A stretch of DNA of 64,000 nt from Paenibacillus mucilaginosus 3016 (GCF_000250655.1 NC_016935.1:1630001-1694000); one strand, 5' to 3'. Shown: positions 37,690 through 47,660, counted from the stretch's first letter. Notes: generated by a model not told the origin, from the letters alone. Made by a program: numbers and translations.

Positions 37690-38048
37690 TCAACGTCAAA
37701 CCAGAAGTATTGGAATCTCTTCGAGAGGACGAGGAGCTTCTTTTGTTACTCGGGGGCCCCCGGGTATACCAGCTTGTTGCACCAGAGCCGGGCAAGTTTC
37801 CGCGGATCACGTTTTTCGAGGTCAGTAACGTTGACGACAGCTATGCCGATGATTCTGCGATCTCCAGCCAGATTGTCATTCAAGTTGACGTATGGAATAA
37901 AACCAATACGTCAGCCATAGCGGATCGGGTAGATGCGGTCATGAAGAATATTGGCTTTTCTCGCTCGGGCTCCGCTGACCTCTACGAGAATGACACAGGA
38001 ATCTTTCACAAAGCAATGAGATACACAACACGAAGGGAGGAGGTTTAA
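37686..38048 (+). CDS. Tail terminator (gp17/DUF3168-like)
   Basis: 120 aa. RITFFEVSNVDDSYADDSAI, then IVIQVDVWNKTNTSAIADRV and IFHKAMRYTT match the family that caps the tail tube. Coupled to the previous gene. Confidence 0.85.
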   Translation: MINVKPEVLESLREDEELLLLLGGPRVYQLVAPEPGKFPRITFFEVSNVDDSYADDSAISSQIVIQVDVWNKTNTSAIADRVDAVMKNIGFSRSGSADLYENDTGIFHKAMRYTTRREEV

Positions 38049-38051
38049 TCC

Positions 38052-38666
38052 ATGGCTGGAGTACGCATAGGTCTAAGAGACCTGCATTATGCCAAACTGC
38101 TCAGTGACAACAGTTCAGGGGCAATGTACGCAGCACCGCAGAAGATTGCTGGTGCCATCAGCGCGAAAGTCACACCGAGCTCGACAACCGAAACGCTCTA
38201 TGCTGATGACGGCGCGGCAGAAACAGCAACGGCCTTGGGGGAGATTGCCGTTGAGCTCAATGTAAAAGATCTGACATTGCAGCAGCTGGCGGATCTTCTC
38301 GGGCGGACCGTGGTCAATGGCATTATGGTAAGTAAGGATACGGACACGGCTCCGTATGTTGCCATCGGCTTCCGTTCGATCAAATCGAACGGGAAGTTTC
38401 GGTATAAATGGCTGTTCAAAGGACGTTTTAGCCTGCCGGCCGAGGAATATAAGACGCAAGGAGACAAGCCTGAATTCCAGACTCCAGTGATCAGCGGCGT
38501 CTTCGTCAAACGGGAGTTTGATGGATGGTGGGAAGTAACCGGCGATGAAGATGAGCCAGGCTTTACCCTGGGCGATACCTGGTTCAACAAAGTATTTGAA
38601 GCCGGAGATTCGGAAAATCCAACGTTGCCGGTATTTGTTTCGGCGAACCAAGTTGTCTTTCAATAA
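38052..38666 (+). CDS. Major tail tube protein (phi13 family)
   Basis: 204 aa. VRIGLRDLHYAKLLSDNSSG, IAVELNVKDLTLQQLADLLG, and YVAIGFRSIKSNGKFRYKWL with FKGRFSLPAEEYKTQ are the phi13-type major tail protein signature. It polymerises around the tape measure. ATG behind GGAGGAGG. Confidence 0.92.
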   Translation: MAGVRIGLRDLHYAKLLSDNSSGAMYAAPQKIAGAISAKVTPSSTTETLYADDGAAETATALGEIAVELNVKDLTLQQLADLLGRTVVNGIMVSKDTDTAPYVAIGFRSIKSNGKFRYKWLFKGRFSLPAEEYKTQGDKPEFQTPVISGVFVKREFDGWWEVTGDEDEPGFTLGDTWFNKVFEAGDSENPTLPVFVSANQVVFQ

Positions 38667-38689
38667 GAGAAAAGGATGGTGGATCGATT

Positions 38690-39088
38690 ATGCCAGCACA
38701 CAGCAAATCATTGTATCGTGACGGGGCTCAGCTGCCTGCGCCTCAGTACTTCAACCCTGTAACCGATTCGTATGAGCCCCTTCATGGAGCGAATGGAGCT
38801 TCGGACGTCAACGTGAAGGGAAGCTCGGCGATTAAAGATGGGGTCCTTTCGGTCTCTGCTCCGGGAGTGCGAGTACAACTGCCAAACATTCCATGCCGGG
38901 AAGTCACGGTTATCGCAAGGAAAAACAACATAGGCACGATCTATGTTGGCTCCGAAACCGTCTCGGCAAGCTCCTTCGCCGCCGAACTGGATAAGAAAGA
39001 CGCGATCACGCTGCCGGTAAGCAACGCGAGTATGCTTTGGATTGACGCTTCCGTAGCCGGAGAGGGGATCTCATATGTCGCGCTTTAA
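38690..39088 (+). CDS. Hypothetical tail-region protein
   Basis: 132 aa. Beta-rich second half (SKDGVL-like repeats: VLSVSAPGVRVQLPNIPC, then VTVIARKNNIGTIYVGSETV). It could be a small decoration protein. It overlaps the SGNH gene by 14 bases, so the two are co-translated. Not recognised. Confidence 0.6.
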   Translation: MPAHSKSLYRDGAQLPAPQYFNPVTDSYEPLHGANGASDVNVKGSSAIKDGVLSVSAPGVRVQLPNIPCREVTVIARKNNIGTIYVGSETVSASSFAAELDKKDAITLPVSNASMLWIDASVAGEGISYVAL

Positions 39089-40688
39089 GCCTTGGCCGGG
39101 TACGAACGCGAGTCCAGGGGGAGGCTCGGGAAACGGATCTCTTCCCCGAAGTTACGAAGGTATTGAAGTGGTTTGGTGGGGCAACTCCATCATCGAGGGA
39201 CAGGGATTGACGGACCTGCAAAAGTTTCAAACGCAGCTTGCCAAATTGAACGGGATGGTTAACCGAATCTATGGGTATCCCGGCAAACCGTGGGGTTATA
39301 AAGGCACCGGTCCCGACGATACGATCTACTCGAACAGGGCGCTGCTTCCGAAAACGGCAAAGCTCTACGCGATGTACGGTGGTGGAAACGACAACCGGTT
39401 AAATATCCCGCGGGGCAACGTGGATGACATGGTAAACACCACTTTTGCGGGCGCAATCAACCTGGGCATCGTTTATATTAAAACGAACATGCCCGGAGCA
39501 AAGATCGTCCTGATTACATCACTGCAGCGCAATGGTGGAGACGATGGAACGGGAAAGCCAATCACCGGTACAACATTGAACGATCTGAAACTGAGCCTGA
39601 TCGATTACAACAATATGATTTTGGCAATCGGGCAAAAGCACGACATCCCGGTTTGGGATCTATACAATTGCGGCATCAACAATGCGAGCATCCCGAAATA
39701 TATGCAGTCGGATGGTGTTCATTTAAATGCCCAGGGAGCGGCCAAAGTGGCGCTGTGCGGATATGGGTTCTTTGAGACCATCGATTTGTCGATCGTTTCC
39801 CCGCCGGCTGACACAACGGCACCAACAGTACCAGGGAAACCAACGCTGACGAGCAAAACTCATAACAGCGTTACGATTGCTTGGACAGCGTCTTCCGATG
39901 CAGTGGGTGTAACGGGCTATATTGTGACGGGCGGACCAAGTCCTGTAAACGTCACAGGCACTTCAGCGACCATTCCAGGACTGACTCCGGAAACGAACTA
40001 TACGCTTTCCGTCAAAGCTAAGGATGCAGCGGGGAATGTATCTGCAGCGTCAGAGGCTCTGACGGTAACGACCGATGCGGCGCCAACGGGCGGCGGTGGT
40101 ACAACGGTAACGACTTATTATGAAAATACCTTTACCGGGGCCGATGGATCCGCAAATGGGCAAGTCGCAGAAAGTGGACAGGCTACCAACACCGCAACCG
40201 CAGTAACCCCGGATAACTGGGTGATTTCGGGTAACCGGATGAAATATTCGGGAACGACGGGGGACCGGATTATCATGTCCACTTCCGCGACCGGTGGGGA
40301 CTATACAACTGAAGCTCAGATCTACCCTGCCGGAGGTAAAGCCGGTGTGGTTTTTCGGGCAAAAGATGGAACGGAGTATATGTGGGTTCGGTTTGATCAG
40401 GCGGGCAATGCCGGAGAAGAAATCAAGATGTTTAAGAAGCACGAATCGACGGGAGCCAATACGCAGATCGCCGCAGGCCCAGTAAAGATCAACACGACGG
40501 GGTCAAATATCGTGAAGATTGTTTGCGCAGCGAACAACGTCAAAGTCTTTGTAGATGACAACCAGGCAATCAACTATACCCTGACAGCGGCAGAACAGGC
40601 CAAGTATGGTGATAATACGGGAGTCGGACTGTACGCGGGCGGTGAGAACGCCTCTACATGGGAATACCTTAAATCATATTCGAACTAA
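39075..40688 (+). CDS. SGNH hydrolase - fibronectin III - jelly-roll tail protein
   Basis: 537 aa. Domains: SGNH/GDSL hydrolase (about 25-235) with WWGNSIIEGQG (nucleophile Ser in block I; GNS in place of GDS), MYGGGNDNR (block III Asn) and MQSDGVHLNAQG (block V Asp and His); a fibronectin type III domain (about 250-335, AWTASSDAVGVTGYIVTGGP); a Gly hinge; and a C-terminal concanavalin-like domain (345-537, GVVFRAKDGTEYMWVRFDQ). The enzyme part could deacetylate or de-esterify cell-surface sugar. There is no signal peptide, so it is probably a virion part exposed on the tail. Confidence 0.85.
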   Translation: MSRFKPWPGTNASPGGGSGNGSLPRSYEGIEVVWWGNSIIEGQGLTDLQKFQTQLAKLNGMVNRIYGYPGKPWGYKGTGPDDTIYSNRALLPKTAKLYAMYGGGNDNRLNIPRGNVDDMVNTTFAGAINLGIVYIKTNMPGAKIVLITSLQRNGGDDGTGKPITGTTLNDLKLSLIDYNNMILAIGQKHDIPVWDLYNCGINNASIPKYMQSDGVHLNAQGAAKVALCGYGFFETIDLSIVSPPADTTAPTVPGKPTLTSKTHNSVTIAWTASSDAVGVTGYIVTGGPSPVNVTGTSATIPGLTPETNYTLSVKAKDAAGNVSAASEALTVTTDAAPTGGGGTTVTTYYENTFTGADGSANGQVAESGQATNTATAVTPDNWVISGNRMKYSGTTGDRIIMSTSATGGDYTTEAQIYPAGGKAGVVFRAKDGTEYMWVRFDQAGNAGEEIKMFKKHESTGANTQIAAGPVKINTTGSNIVKIVCAANNVKVFVDDNQAINYTLTAAEQAKYGDNTGVGLYAGGENASTWEYLKSYSN

Positions 40689-40701
40689 TCCATCGATAAG
40701 T

Positions 40702-40719
40702 GGGGCGCGTAGGCGCCCC
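40702..40719 (+). terminator. Hairpin after the SGNH gene
   Basis: GGGGCGC, GTAG loop, GCGCCCC, followed by TAATTTAATT rather than a clean T-run. It may lower expression of downstream tail genes or end a short transcript. Confidence 0.5.
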
Positions 40720-40743
40720 TAATTTAATTGAGGGGGCACATAC

Positions 40744-41046
40744 ATGAAACTCGTTCTGCGGATCAATGGAAAGCCAAAAACTTTCACCGTTTCATTTGTG
40801 AGCGGCCGCATGCTGCGTAAAACACTGGAAATTTCCAAAAACACAAATTTTAATAACGTAACGCTTGAAGCGTTAGATACCTTGGTTGAATTTGTCGTGG
40901 AGCTTTTCGAAAAGCAGTTCACGGTGGATGAATTCTATGACGGCATCGAGGCCGATAAGCTACTGCAGTCGGTTATGGACTGCATTTATCAAGTCACGGG
41001 TAAGGCAGCCAAAGCATTAGAGCCGCTGAGCGACCCAAACGCATAG
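40744..41046 (+). CDS. Tail assembly chaperone (gpG-type)
   Basis: 100 aa. LVLRINGKPKTFTVSFVSGR, then LDTLVEFVVELFEKQFTVDE, is the Firmicute tail-chaperone fold. It guides tube assembly around the tape measure. Near the end sits CCCAAAC at 41034-41040, a canonical -1 slippage heptamer in the right phase. Confidence 0.88.
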   Translation: MKLVLRINGKPKTFTVSFVSGRMLRKTLEISKNTNFNNVTLEALDTLVEFVVELFEKQFTVDEFYDGIEADKLLQSVMDCIYQVTGKAAKALEPLSDPNA

Positions 41047-41219
41047 AAGGGGACACAGACCCCACCGACACGATTAAAGAGATTTACATCTCCCTCTTGG
41101 ATAGCGGATGGACCCTCGAATCGATCGACAATATGGACATTATCCATTATTTCGAGCTGCTATCCTACAGGGTGAAGCCGAAAGAAGCCCCTATGGTTTA
41201 CATCGATCACATCTTCTAG
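40744..41219 (+). CDS. Tail assembly chaperone, -1 frameshift product (gpGT-type)
   Basis: Slippage at C CCA AAC (41034-41040) moves ribosomes into a -1 frame that stays open to TAG at 41217-41219, giving about 158 aa. The added part reads IEGDTDPTDTIKEIYISLLD then MDIIHYFELLSYRVKPKEAP, a helical segment typical of the T extension. A small GGGG/CCCC hairpin (41049-41063) lies just downstream. It ends 23 bases before the tape measure start. Such products exist in almost all long-tailed phages; the shift here is predicted, not measured. Confidence 0.85.
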
Positions 41220-41242
41220 CCGAGAGGAGGTGAGGAAACAAT

Positions 41243-44200
41243 ATGGCAGAGGAAGAAGCCGGCAGTGTGGTCGTTAAGGTCGGCATGGACGGCTCAGGCT
41301 TCCAAAACGGCATAAGTAACATCAACCGGCAGCTGCGCCTGATCCAAAGCGAGTTCGCGGCGGCTAGCGCTAAGCTCGGGGATTTTGGGAACAGCGCGGA
41401 AGGACTGAAGCTGCAGTCCGATGCGCTGTCCAAGCAGATGAGCCTGCAGCAGCAGAAGGTCGACGCACTGCAGAAGGCTTATGAGAAGGCGGCGGAAAGC
41501 AAGGGAAAGGACGCGAAAGCCACCCAGGAGCTTGAGATCAAACTCAACAAGGCTAAGGAAGAGCTGGCGAAGACTGAGAAGAAGCTCGAATCGGTTAATG
41601 AGGAGATCGAGAAGCAGAATAACCGCTGGAACAAACTGGCGGGCACGCTCAACGATATCAGGGATCGGTTTCAGGCGCTCGGAGATCAGCTGTCCGGCAT
41701 TGGCGGCATGCTCAGTGCCACGCTGACTACGGCACTCGCCGGCATAGGTATCGGGGCGATCGGCGCAGCGTCCGATGTAGACAAGAGCGCAGGAAAGATG
41801 CAGGCGAGCCTGGGTCTGACGGCTGAGGAGGCCGATAAGCTCAGTGCGACAACCCAAAACTTGTGGAAAGATGCCTTCGGGGAAAGCATGGAGGATGTGA
41901 CTCAGGGCCTCATCACCGTAAAGCAGAACATGCAGGGACTTGATGACGGCAGCCTCGAGAAGGTCACAAAGGATGCTTTTACATTGAGGGACGCCTTTGG
42001 CGCCGAGGTCAATGAAACCACTCGCACCGCCTCAGTACTGATGAAAAACTTTGGGATCGATGGCTCCACGGCGATGGACCTGATCACTGTTGGCTTCCAA
42101 AAAGGCGGAAACTTTAGCGACGAGCTGCTGGATACGATGCGCGAATATGCTCCGCAGTTTAGGGCAATGGGCATCGGTGCTGAAGACATGCTCGGTATCC
42201 TGATCAAAGGAGCAGAAACCGGAGCTTTCAACCTCGATAAAGTCGGTGACGCGCTGAAAGAATTCAACATCCGAGCGAAGGATGGAAGTGAGCTGACCTC
42301 TCAGGCATTCTCTGCTTTAGGGTTTAATGCGGATGAAATGAGCGCCAAGTTCGCCGCTGGCGGAGAGACAGGGAAGGTGGCATTCCAAGCTGTCACCGTG
42401 GCTTTGGCCGGGCTGCAGGACCCCTTAACGCGCAACGCAATCGGTGTTGCGCTTTTTGGCACGCAATGGGAGGACCTCGAGGCAAAAGTCGTCACTTCCA
42501 TGGCCACAGGAATCGGATCCGTAACGGGATTTCAAGGGGCGACCCAACGTGCAGGGGATGCCCTGAGGGATAACCTCGGGGTCAGGGCAACCAAGGTGTG
42601 GAGGGAGTTCCAGACAGCCCTGCAGCCCCTCGGGGAGATGATGATCGGCTTGGCTGAGGAGATCCTTCCGCAGGTAAGCGCGGCGGTGCAGTCCCTGACG
42701 CAGTGGTTCTCCAACCTTTCGCCGGATGGCCAGAAGCTGACGCTTGTGCTCGGAGCAATCGCCGCGGCAGCCGGGCCTGTCGTGATGATCGTTGCTCAAA
42801 TGGTGGGAGCTGTTACAACCCTCATTGGCGCCTTCTCTGCAGTTTCTTTAAAGATAGCAGCCGCCGGTGGGGTAATGGGATTACTCACCGGCCCGATCGG
42901 CATTACGATTGCATCGATAGCGGCCTTGGCTGCGGGTGCCTACCTGGTCGTGAAGAACTGGGATCAGATCAAGTCGTTCTTCTCGGGACTCGGCTCCTGG
43001 CTTTCATCGTATTTCAGCAATCTCGTTAGCACCGTCACCACATACGGCCAGTTCATCATGACCGGCCTGATGGCGGGAATAAACAGCAAGCTGCAGCCGG
43101 TCATCAACATGATTACGGCGGTGGCCAATGGCATCACGAGCTCCTTCCGGCGGATCATGGGCATCCGTTCTCCATCAAAGGTGATGGAGGAATACGGCCA
43201 GTTCATTGATGAGGGGCTTGTACAGGGGATGGCCTTAGGTCAGGACTCGGTGCTCGAGCAAACCCAAAGTATTGCCGATGGGATCAAGCAGACGATGGAG
43301 AAGAACATCGGCATGCTGAACAAGCTCGGTGAGGCGATCGTCGGAGCTCTGCGCAAGCAGTACGAGGAAATGGAGAGCATCCAAACCGCGGCGCTGGACA
43401 AGCAACTTGAGAATGAAAAGAAAGCCTCGGACGAGCGGCAAAAGGTCTACGACAAGGAGTACGCTGAGAAGCTGAAGCTCATTGACGAAGAAACCTACAA
43501 CAAGGTCAAGGCCGTTCAGGACCAGATCGACAGCATCGACAGTCAGACAAGCAATGAGGAGAAAGCATTAAAGGCCCAGGAGGAGCAGACACGGCTCGCC
43601 GAGCTGCAGAAAAAGATCGCGGCAGCCGAGACAGCCGAGGAACGGGCTCGCCTGCAGGAAGAACTGAGCAGCACCATTGCCAAGTATGAACGGGAGCAGC
43701 TACTCGAGCAGCGGAACAACCAGAAGGAAACCCTGAAGAAACAAATCGAGGGGCTGAAGGAAGCATCCGCCGAGCAGAAGGAGATGCTGAAGGCCGATCT
43801 GGACAGCAAGAAGGAGCAGGAAAAGCTGCGGGCCTCGCAGGTGGAAGAGTCGCTCAAAGCGGAAAAGGATGCGGTCAAAAAGCACTTTGACGAACTGACG
43901 ACACAAGAAAACCTGCAGCTGGAAGCCCGCAAGCTGGTGGTCGATAAGAACAATCAGGAAATCGTCGACTTGCTCCAGAAATACAATCCGAGCTGGCAGA
44001 ACGCGGGCCAATCCTTTGCAGATAGCCTGATCAACGGAATCAACTCGGAGAAGCAGAGCATTGCCGATGCAGTCGGTAAAACCATCGATCTGCAGCCTAT
44101 GGTGCAGAAGCAGATGAGTGTACTGGATGAGCTTCAGAAGAAGATTGCCAGCCTGCAGCAGGCCGAGAAAGCGGAAGCCGGCGCAGCAGGTGAAGAATCT

Positions 44201-45685
44201 CCTTTCCCCGACTCAGGAGGGTTTGCGGGCAGCGGCGGTGGGGATATAGGAGGTCTTGGTGCTGCCGCGGATAACACCTCGGCCAAGCTTGAGGGACTGA
44301 TGCAAACCACTACTACCCTGCAGCAGGACCTCACAGGTAATTTCATCCCCTCGGTCGAGGGTATAAGCGGGGCATGGAACGGGGTTATGAACAGTTCGAG
44401 TAATGTGTGGGGTCAGATTACAAGCAATCTTACCCAGACATGGGCCGGCATCGCCAGCCAAGCACAGCAGGTGTGGTCAGGGATTACCGGCTTCTTCACA
44501 TCCTCGTGGAACTCGTTTTTGTCCGTCGCCACCTCGGTGAGCAATGGCATCCACACGGGTGTGACTGACACCTGGAACAATATTTCTGCTCACATCAATT
44601 CGGTTGTGTCCGAGATCGTCGGCACCGTGATGACGATTTTCGGGGGAATGAGCGCTGGCATTTCGTCGGTGTTCAGCGGCATTGAATCGATTATCTCGGG
44701 CAGTTGGACCGTCATTAAAAACGTGACACTCGGTTCCATCCTCTTGCTGCTGGACCTGGTCACCTTCAATTTTACTGAACTGACCTCTCATGCCGGGCAG
44801 ATTTGGGAGAACCTCAGAACGGCCTTCCGGCTGATTTGGGAAGGCATCCAGCTGGTCTTTACCAGCGCTCTGGAAACACTCAAAGGCGGTTTGGCTACTT
44901 CCTGGGGACTGATGAAGACGGACCTGATACAAAGTTGGAACGAGGCGGAAGCTTACCTCTCTACGCTGTGGGTCAATATCATTGACCAGGCGAGTACGGG
45001 CTGGACGGACTTCAAAACGTCAGTCACCAAGCTCGTGGAGGAGACGATCAGCAGCACCCGGACCAAGTGGGATGAACTTCTGAGCTGGTTTGGGGAGCTC
45101 CCCGAGAAGCTCAAGGGGTACGCCGAGAACATGTTCCGTTCCATGCGCGATGGCTTCAACAACACGGTAAATGAGGTTACCAGCGCTGTCAGAAACGGTC
45201 TGGACGGTGCCTTTGATTATATCAAGAAGCTGCCGGAGGAGGCCCTGCAGTGGGGGAAGGACATCATCGAAGGGCTGATTAAAGGTATTCGATCGGCAAT
45301 CGGGTCCGTTAAAGCTGCGATCGACAGTGTAGCGAGCACCGTAAAAGGCGGCATCACCGACGCGTTGGGCATCCGCTCGCCTTCCCGGGTGATGATGGAA
45401 TACGGCGGATTTACCACGGAGGGCTTCGCCCTTGGGATGAAGGGCGGACTGAGCCGTGTGGCCAGTGCTGCACGGACCATCGCCAGCGCTGCTTTCCCTA
45501 AGGTGGATCTGCCGAATATGGCGGCACCTGCGGGCAGAACGGCAGTGCCAGCGTCCTCATCAGGTGGCTTTGTGCAGAACATTACCATCAACTCTCCGCA
45601 GCCTCTTTCGCCGGCTGAAACGGCTCGGCTGAACCTGAGGGCAAGCCGGCAGCTTGCGATGGGATGGGGGTTAGACGGTGCGTAA
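41243..45685 (+). CDS. Tail tape measure protein
   Basis: 1480 aa. It sets tail length and helps DNA entry. N-terminus: SGFQNGISNINRQLRLIQSE with a long coiled coil (to about residue 130); then a TP901-type core, a hydrophobic stretch at about 500-575 (VVMIVAQMVGAVTTLIGAFS), a second coiled coil (about 710-930), and a Gly-rich break before repeating helices. The motif IRSPSKVMEEYGQFIDEGLV recurs as IRSPSRVMMEYGGFTTEGFA near the C-terminus, suggesting internal duplication. The size predicts a tail of roughly 200 nm by the usual 0.15 nm per residue. Confidence 0.95.
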   Translation: MAEEEAGSVVVKVGMDGSGFQNGISNINRQLRLIQSEFAAASAKLGDFGNSAEGLKLQSDALSKQMSLQQQKVDALQKAYEKAAESKGKDAKATQELEIKLNKAKEELAKTEKKLESVNEEIEKQNNRWNKLAGTLNDIRDRFQALGDQLSGIGGMLSATLTTALAGIGIGAIGAASDVDKSAGKMQASLGLTAEEADKLSATTQNLWKDAFGESMEDVTQGLITVKQNMQGLDDGSLEKVTKDAFTLRDAFGAEVNETTRTASVLMKNFGIDGSTAMDLITVGFQKGGNFSDELLDTMREYAPQFRAMGIGAEDMLGILIKGAETGAFNLDKVGDALKEFNIRAKDGSELTSQAFSALGFNADEMSAKFAAGGETGKVAFQAVTVALAGLQDPLTRNAIGVALFGTQWEDLEAKVVTSMATGIGSVTGFQGATQRAGDALRDNLGVRATKVWREFQTALQPLGEMMIGLAEEILPQVSAAVQSLTQWFSNLSPDGQKLTLVLGAIAAAAGPVVMIVAQMVGAVTTLIGAFSAVSLKIAAAGGVMGLLTGPIGITIASIAALAAGAYLVVKNWDQIKSFFSGLGSWLSSYFSNLVSTVTTYGQFIMTGLMAGINSKLQPVINMITAVANGITSSFRRIMGIRSPSKVMEEYGQFIDEGLVQGMALGQDSVLEQTQSIADGIKQTMEKNIGMLNKLGEAIVGALRKQYEEMESIQTAALDKQLENEKKASDERQKVYDKEYAEKLKLIDEETYNKVKAVQDQIDSIDSQTSNEEKALKAQEEQTRLAELQKKIAAAETAEERARLQEELSSTIAKYEREQLLEQRNNQKETLKKQIEGLKEASAEQKEMLKADLDSKKEQEKLRASQVEESLKAEKDAVKKHFDELTTQENLQLEARKLVVDKNNQEIVDLLQKYNPSWQNAGQSFADSLINGINSEKQSIADAVGKTIDLQPMVQKQMSVLDELQKKIASLQQAEKAEAGAAGEESPFPDSGGFAGSGGGDIGGLGAAADNTSAKLEGLMQTTTTLQQDLTGNFIPSVEGISGAWNGVMNSSSNVWGQITSNLTQTWAGIASQAQQVWSGITGFFTSSWNSFLSVATSVSNGIHTGVTDTWNNISAHINSVVSEIVGTVMTIFGGMSAGISSVFSGIESIISGSWTVIKNVTLGSILLLLDLVTFNFTELTSHAGQIWENLRTAFRLIWEGIQLVFTSALETLKGGLATSWGLMKTDLIQSWNEAEAYLSTLWVNIIDQASTGWTDFKTSVTKLVEETISSTRTKWDELLSWFGELPEKLKGYAENMFRSMRDGFNNTVNEVTSAVRNGLDGAFDYIKKLPEEALQWGKDIIEGLIKGIRSAIGSVKAAIDSVASTVKGGITDALGIRSPSRVMMEYGGFTTEGFALGMKGGLSRVASAARTIASAAFPKVDLPNMAAPAGRTAVPASSSGGFVQNITINSPQPLSPAETARLNLRASRQLAMGWGLDGA

Positions 45686-46529
45686 GATTTCCTTTACCAA
45701 CGCGAACAAAGAGCGTATCGTGCTTCAGAGTACCGGCCCATATTTCCTGACCAAGCTCGAAGGAGTTGCGGCAGTCCGCACAACGGTGCAACTCAACAAA
45801 TCACCTTTCCAAGACGGTCAGACTTACCTTGGCAACAACCTTGATGTTCGTGAGATAACGATCGAGGGATCGATCGTGCCCGGAGCAGTGACGTTAGAGG
45901 AGAGGCGCCGGACTTTGATGCGGGTTCTTAACCCAAAGCTTGGCCTGGGGATCGTCCGGTATGAGGATGCCGGCGGGGCCAAGGAGATCCGGGCAATCGC
46001 AGAGGAATCACCGGTATTCCCAGATAAACAGCACGGGGTCTATCAGAAGTTTCTGATTTCCTTCCTGTGCCCGGATCCGGCTTTTTATGATCCGAGGATT
46101 CAAAAGGTAAACCTGGCCTCCTTTACTGGCGGCATCTCCTTTCCGTTCAGCTTCCCAATCAGCTTTGGGCGCGTCGGCCAGTTCATTACGCTCAACAACC
46201 GTGGGGACCTTGACGCCCCGGTGTTTATTACCTTTCTCGGGCCGTTGAAGAATCCCGTGCTTGAGAACAAGACCACGGGCCAGATGATCAAGCTGGTGCA
46301 GGAAATCCCAGAAGGGCACCGGCTTGAGATCAATACAGCATTCGGTAATAAGACGGTGACAAAGATCGCCGAGGACGGCACTAGGTCCAATGCGTTTCAC
46401 TGGGTGGCGCCGGAATCCGAATTTTGGGGGCTGGTACCGGGAGAGAACGAAATTTCTTATCAGGCAACAGAGGAATCGAAGTTTGGCGCTGTGACTCTGG
46501 AATACCAGCCGCGTTACTTGGGGGTGTAG
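45678..46529 (+). CDS. Distal tail protein (Dit-like)
   Basis: 283 aa, GTG start. VRKISFTNANKERIVLQSTG, then LEGVAAVRTTVQLNKSPFQD and GQTYLGNNLDVREITIEGSI match the siphovirus phage tail family (Dit), the hub between tube and baseplate. Overlaps the tape measure by eight bases. Confidence 0.9.
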   Translation: MRKISFTNANKERIVLQSTGPYFLTKLEGVAAVRTTVQLNKSPFQDGQTYLGNNLDVREITIEGSIVPGAVTLEERRRTLMRVLNPKLGLGIVRYEDAGGAKEIRAIAEESPVFPDKQHGVYQKFLISFLCPDPAFYDPRIQKVNLASFTGGISFPFSFPISFGRVGQFITLNNRGDLDAPVFITFLGPLKNPVLENKTTGQMIKLVQEIPEGHRLEINTAFGNKTVTKIAEDGTRSNAFHWVAPESEFWGLVPGENEISYQATEESKFGAVTLEYQPRYLGV

Positions 46530-46531
46530 TA

Positions 46532-47659
46532 GTGAACAAATATCCCGCCCTTATCTTTGATCCGGAACTGCGTTATCTCGCCCAGATCGACAATTACGAG
46601 TATCTGCAGTGGACGCGCCGCTGGCGTAACCCCCACACCTGGGAGCTTCAGATTAACCGAAATAAAACAAACACCCAGTACCTCCAGGCTGATAACTTCA
46701 TTGCCGTAAAACGCGGGGGCAAGTGGCGTGCCGGTATCATCGCACATCGGGAGCTGCCGCTGACACAAGAGGGCAAGCTCTCGGAAACCTGGACGGTGAA
46801 AGGCAGGGACTTCTCCGGGGTGTTCCTTGAACGTCTGGCATTGCATATGACGGATACCGGCAGTGGGTACGATGATCAGCGAGGCATCGCGGAACAGGTC
46901 ATGAGGCATTACGTGAATGTGAACTGCATTGAGCCGAGTAATCCGGACCGTGTCATACCCTTCCTGCAGCTTGGGTTGAACTATGCCCGGGGGCAAACGG
47001 TAGAGATGCGGGCACGGTTCCAAACGGTTGCCGCACTGCTTGAGAACCTCTCCTTTGCTTCCGGACTCGGATATGAGACCTTGTTTGACCTGGAGTCCAC
47101 CTCATTTTCCTTTAACGTTCTCTCCGGCCGCAACCTGACGCCAGGCCAGACCGAGCATCCGCCGGTGATCTTCTCTCCGGAATTCGATAATGTCGAAAGT
47201 ATGGCTTTCCGTCATAGTATCCTGGACTCCAAAAACGTGGCGATTGTCGGCGGCAAGGGGGAAGCGCAGGATCGGCTAGTGGTCTCCGTTGCAAACGGTT
47301 CGCCCAAAGGTCTGAAGCGGCGAGAAGTATTTATCGATGCACGCGACCTGGAGACAGCAGAGCAGCTGTTGCAGCGCGGAAATGAGCGCTTGGCTGAATA
47401 TGGCGAGGAGCTCGTCATGGAGTTCCAGCACCTGCCCTGGGGGCCCTTTAAATACGGCGTCGATTTCGATCTGGGTGATATTGTCCACGCTCGGTATCCG
47501 GGCGTAGGCAGCACGGAATCCCGAATTGTGGGTGTGGTCGAAGAGCTCACGCCGGATAAGGGAGAAGCGGTCAGGCTTGTTGTCGGTAAAGAGTGGCCGG
47601 ATCTGGTCAGCGTATTAAAAGCAGATCGAAGAAATTTGGAGACGGAGGTGAGAAGATAG
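46532..47659 (+). CDS. Gp37-like tail tip protein (Tal)
   Basis: 375 aa, GTG at 46532 behind GGGGGTG. VNKYPALIFDPELRYLAQID, then WTRRWRNPHTWELQINRNKT and the later GYETLFDLESTSFSFNVLSG match the ReqiPepy6 Gp37-like family, the tail-associated protein at the tip. No lytic domain seen. Confidence 0.88.
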   Translation: MNKYPALIFDPELRYLAQIDNYEYLQWTRRWRNPHTWELQINRNKTNTQYLQADNFIAVKRGGKWRAGIIAHRELPLTQEGKLSETWTVKGRDFSGVFLERLALHMTDTGSGYDDQRGIAEQVMRHYVNVNCIEPSNPDRVIPFLQLGLNYARGQTVEMRARFQTVAALLENLSFASGLGYETLFDLESTSFSFNVLSGRNLTPGQTEHPPVIFSPEFDNVESMAFRHSILDSKNVAIVGGKGEAQDRLVVSVANGSPKGLKRREVFIDARDLETAEQLLQRGNERLAEYGEELVMEFQHLPWGPFKYGVDFDLGDIVHARYPGVGSTESRIVGVVEELTPDKGEAVRLVVGKEWPDLVSVLKADRRNLETEVRR

Positions 47660-47660
47660 C

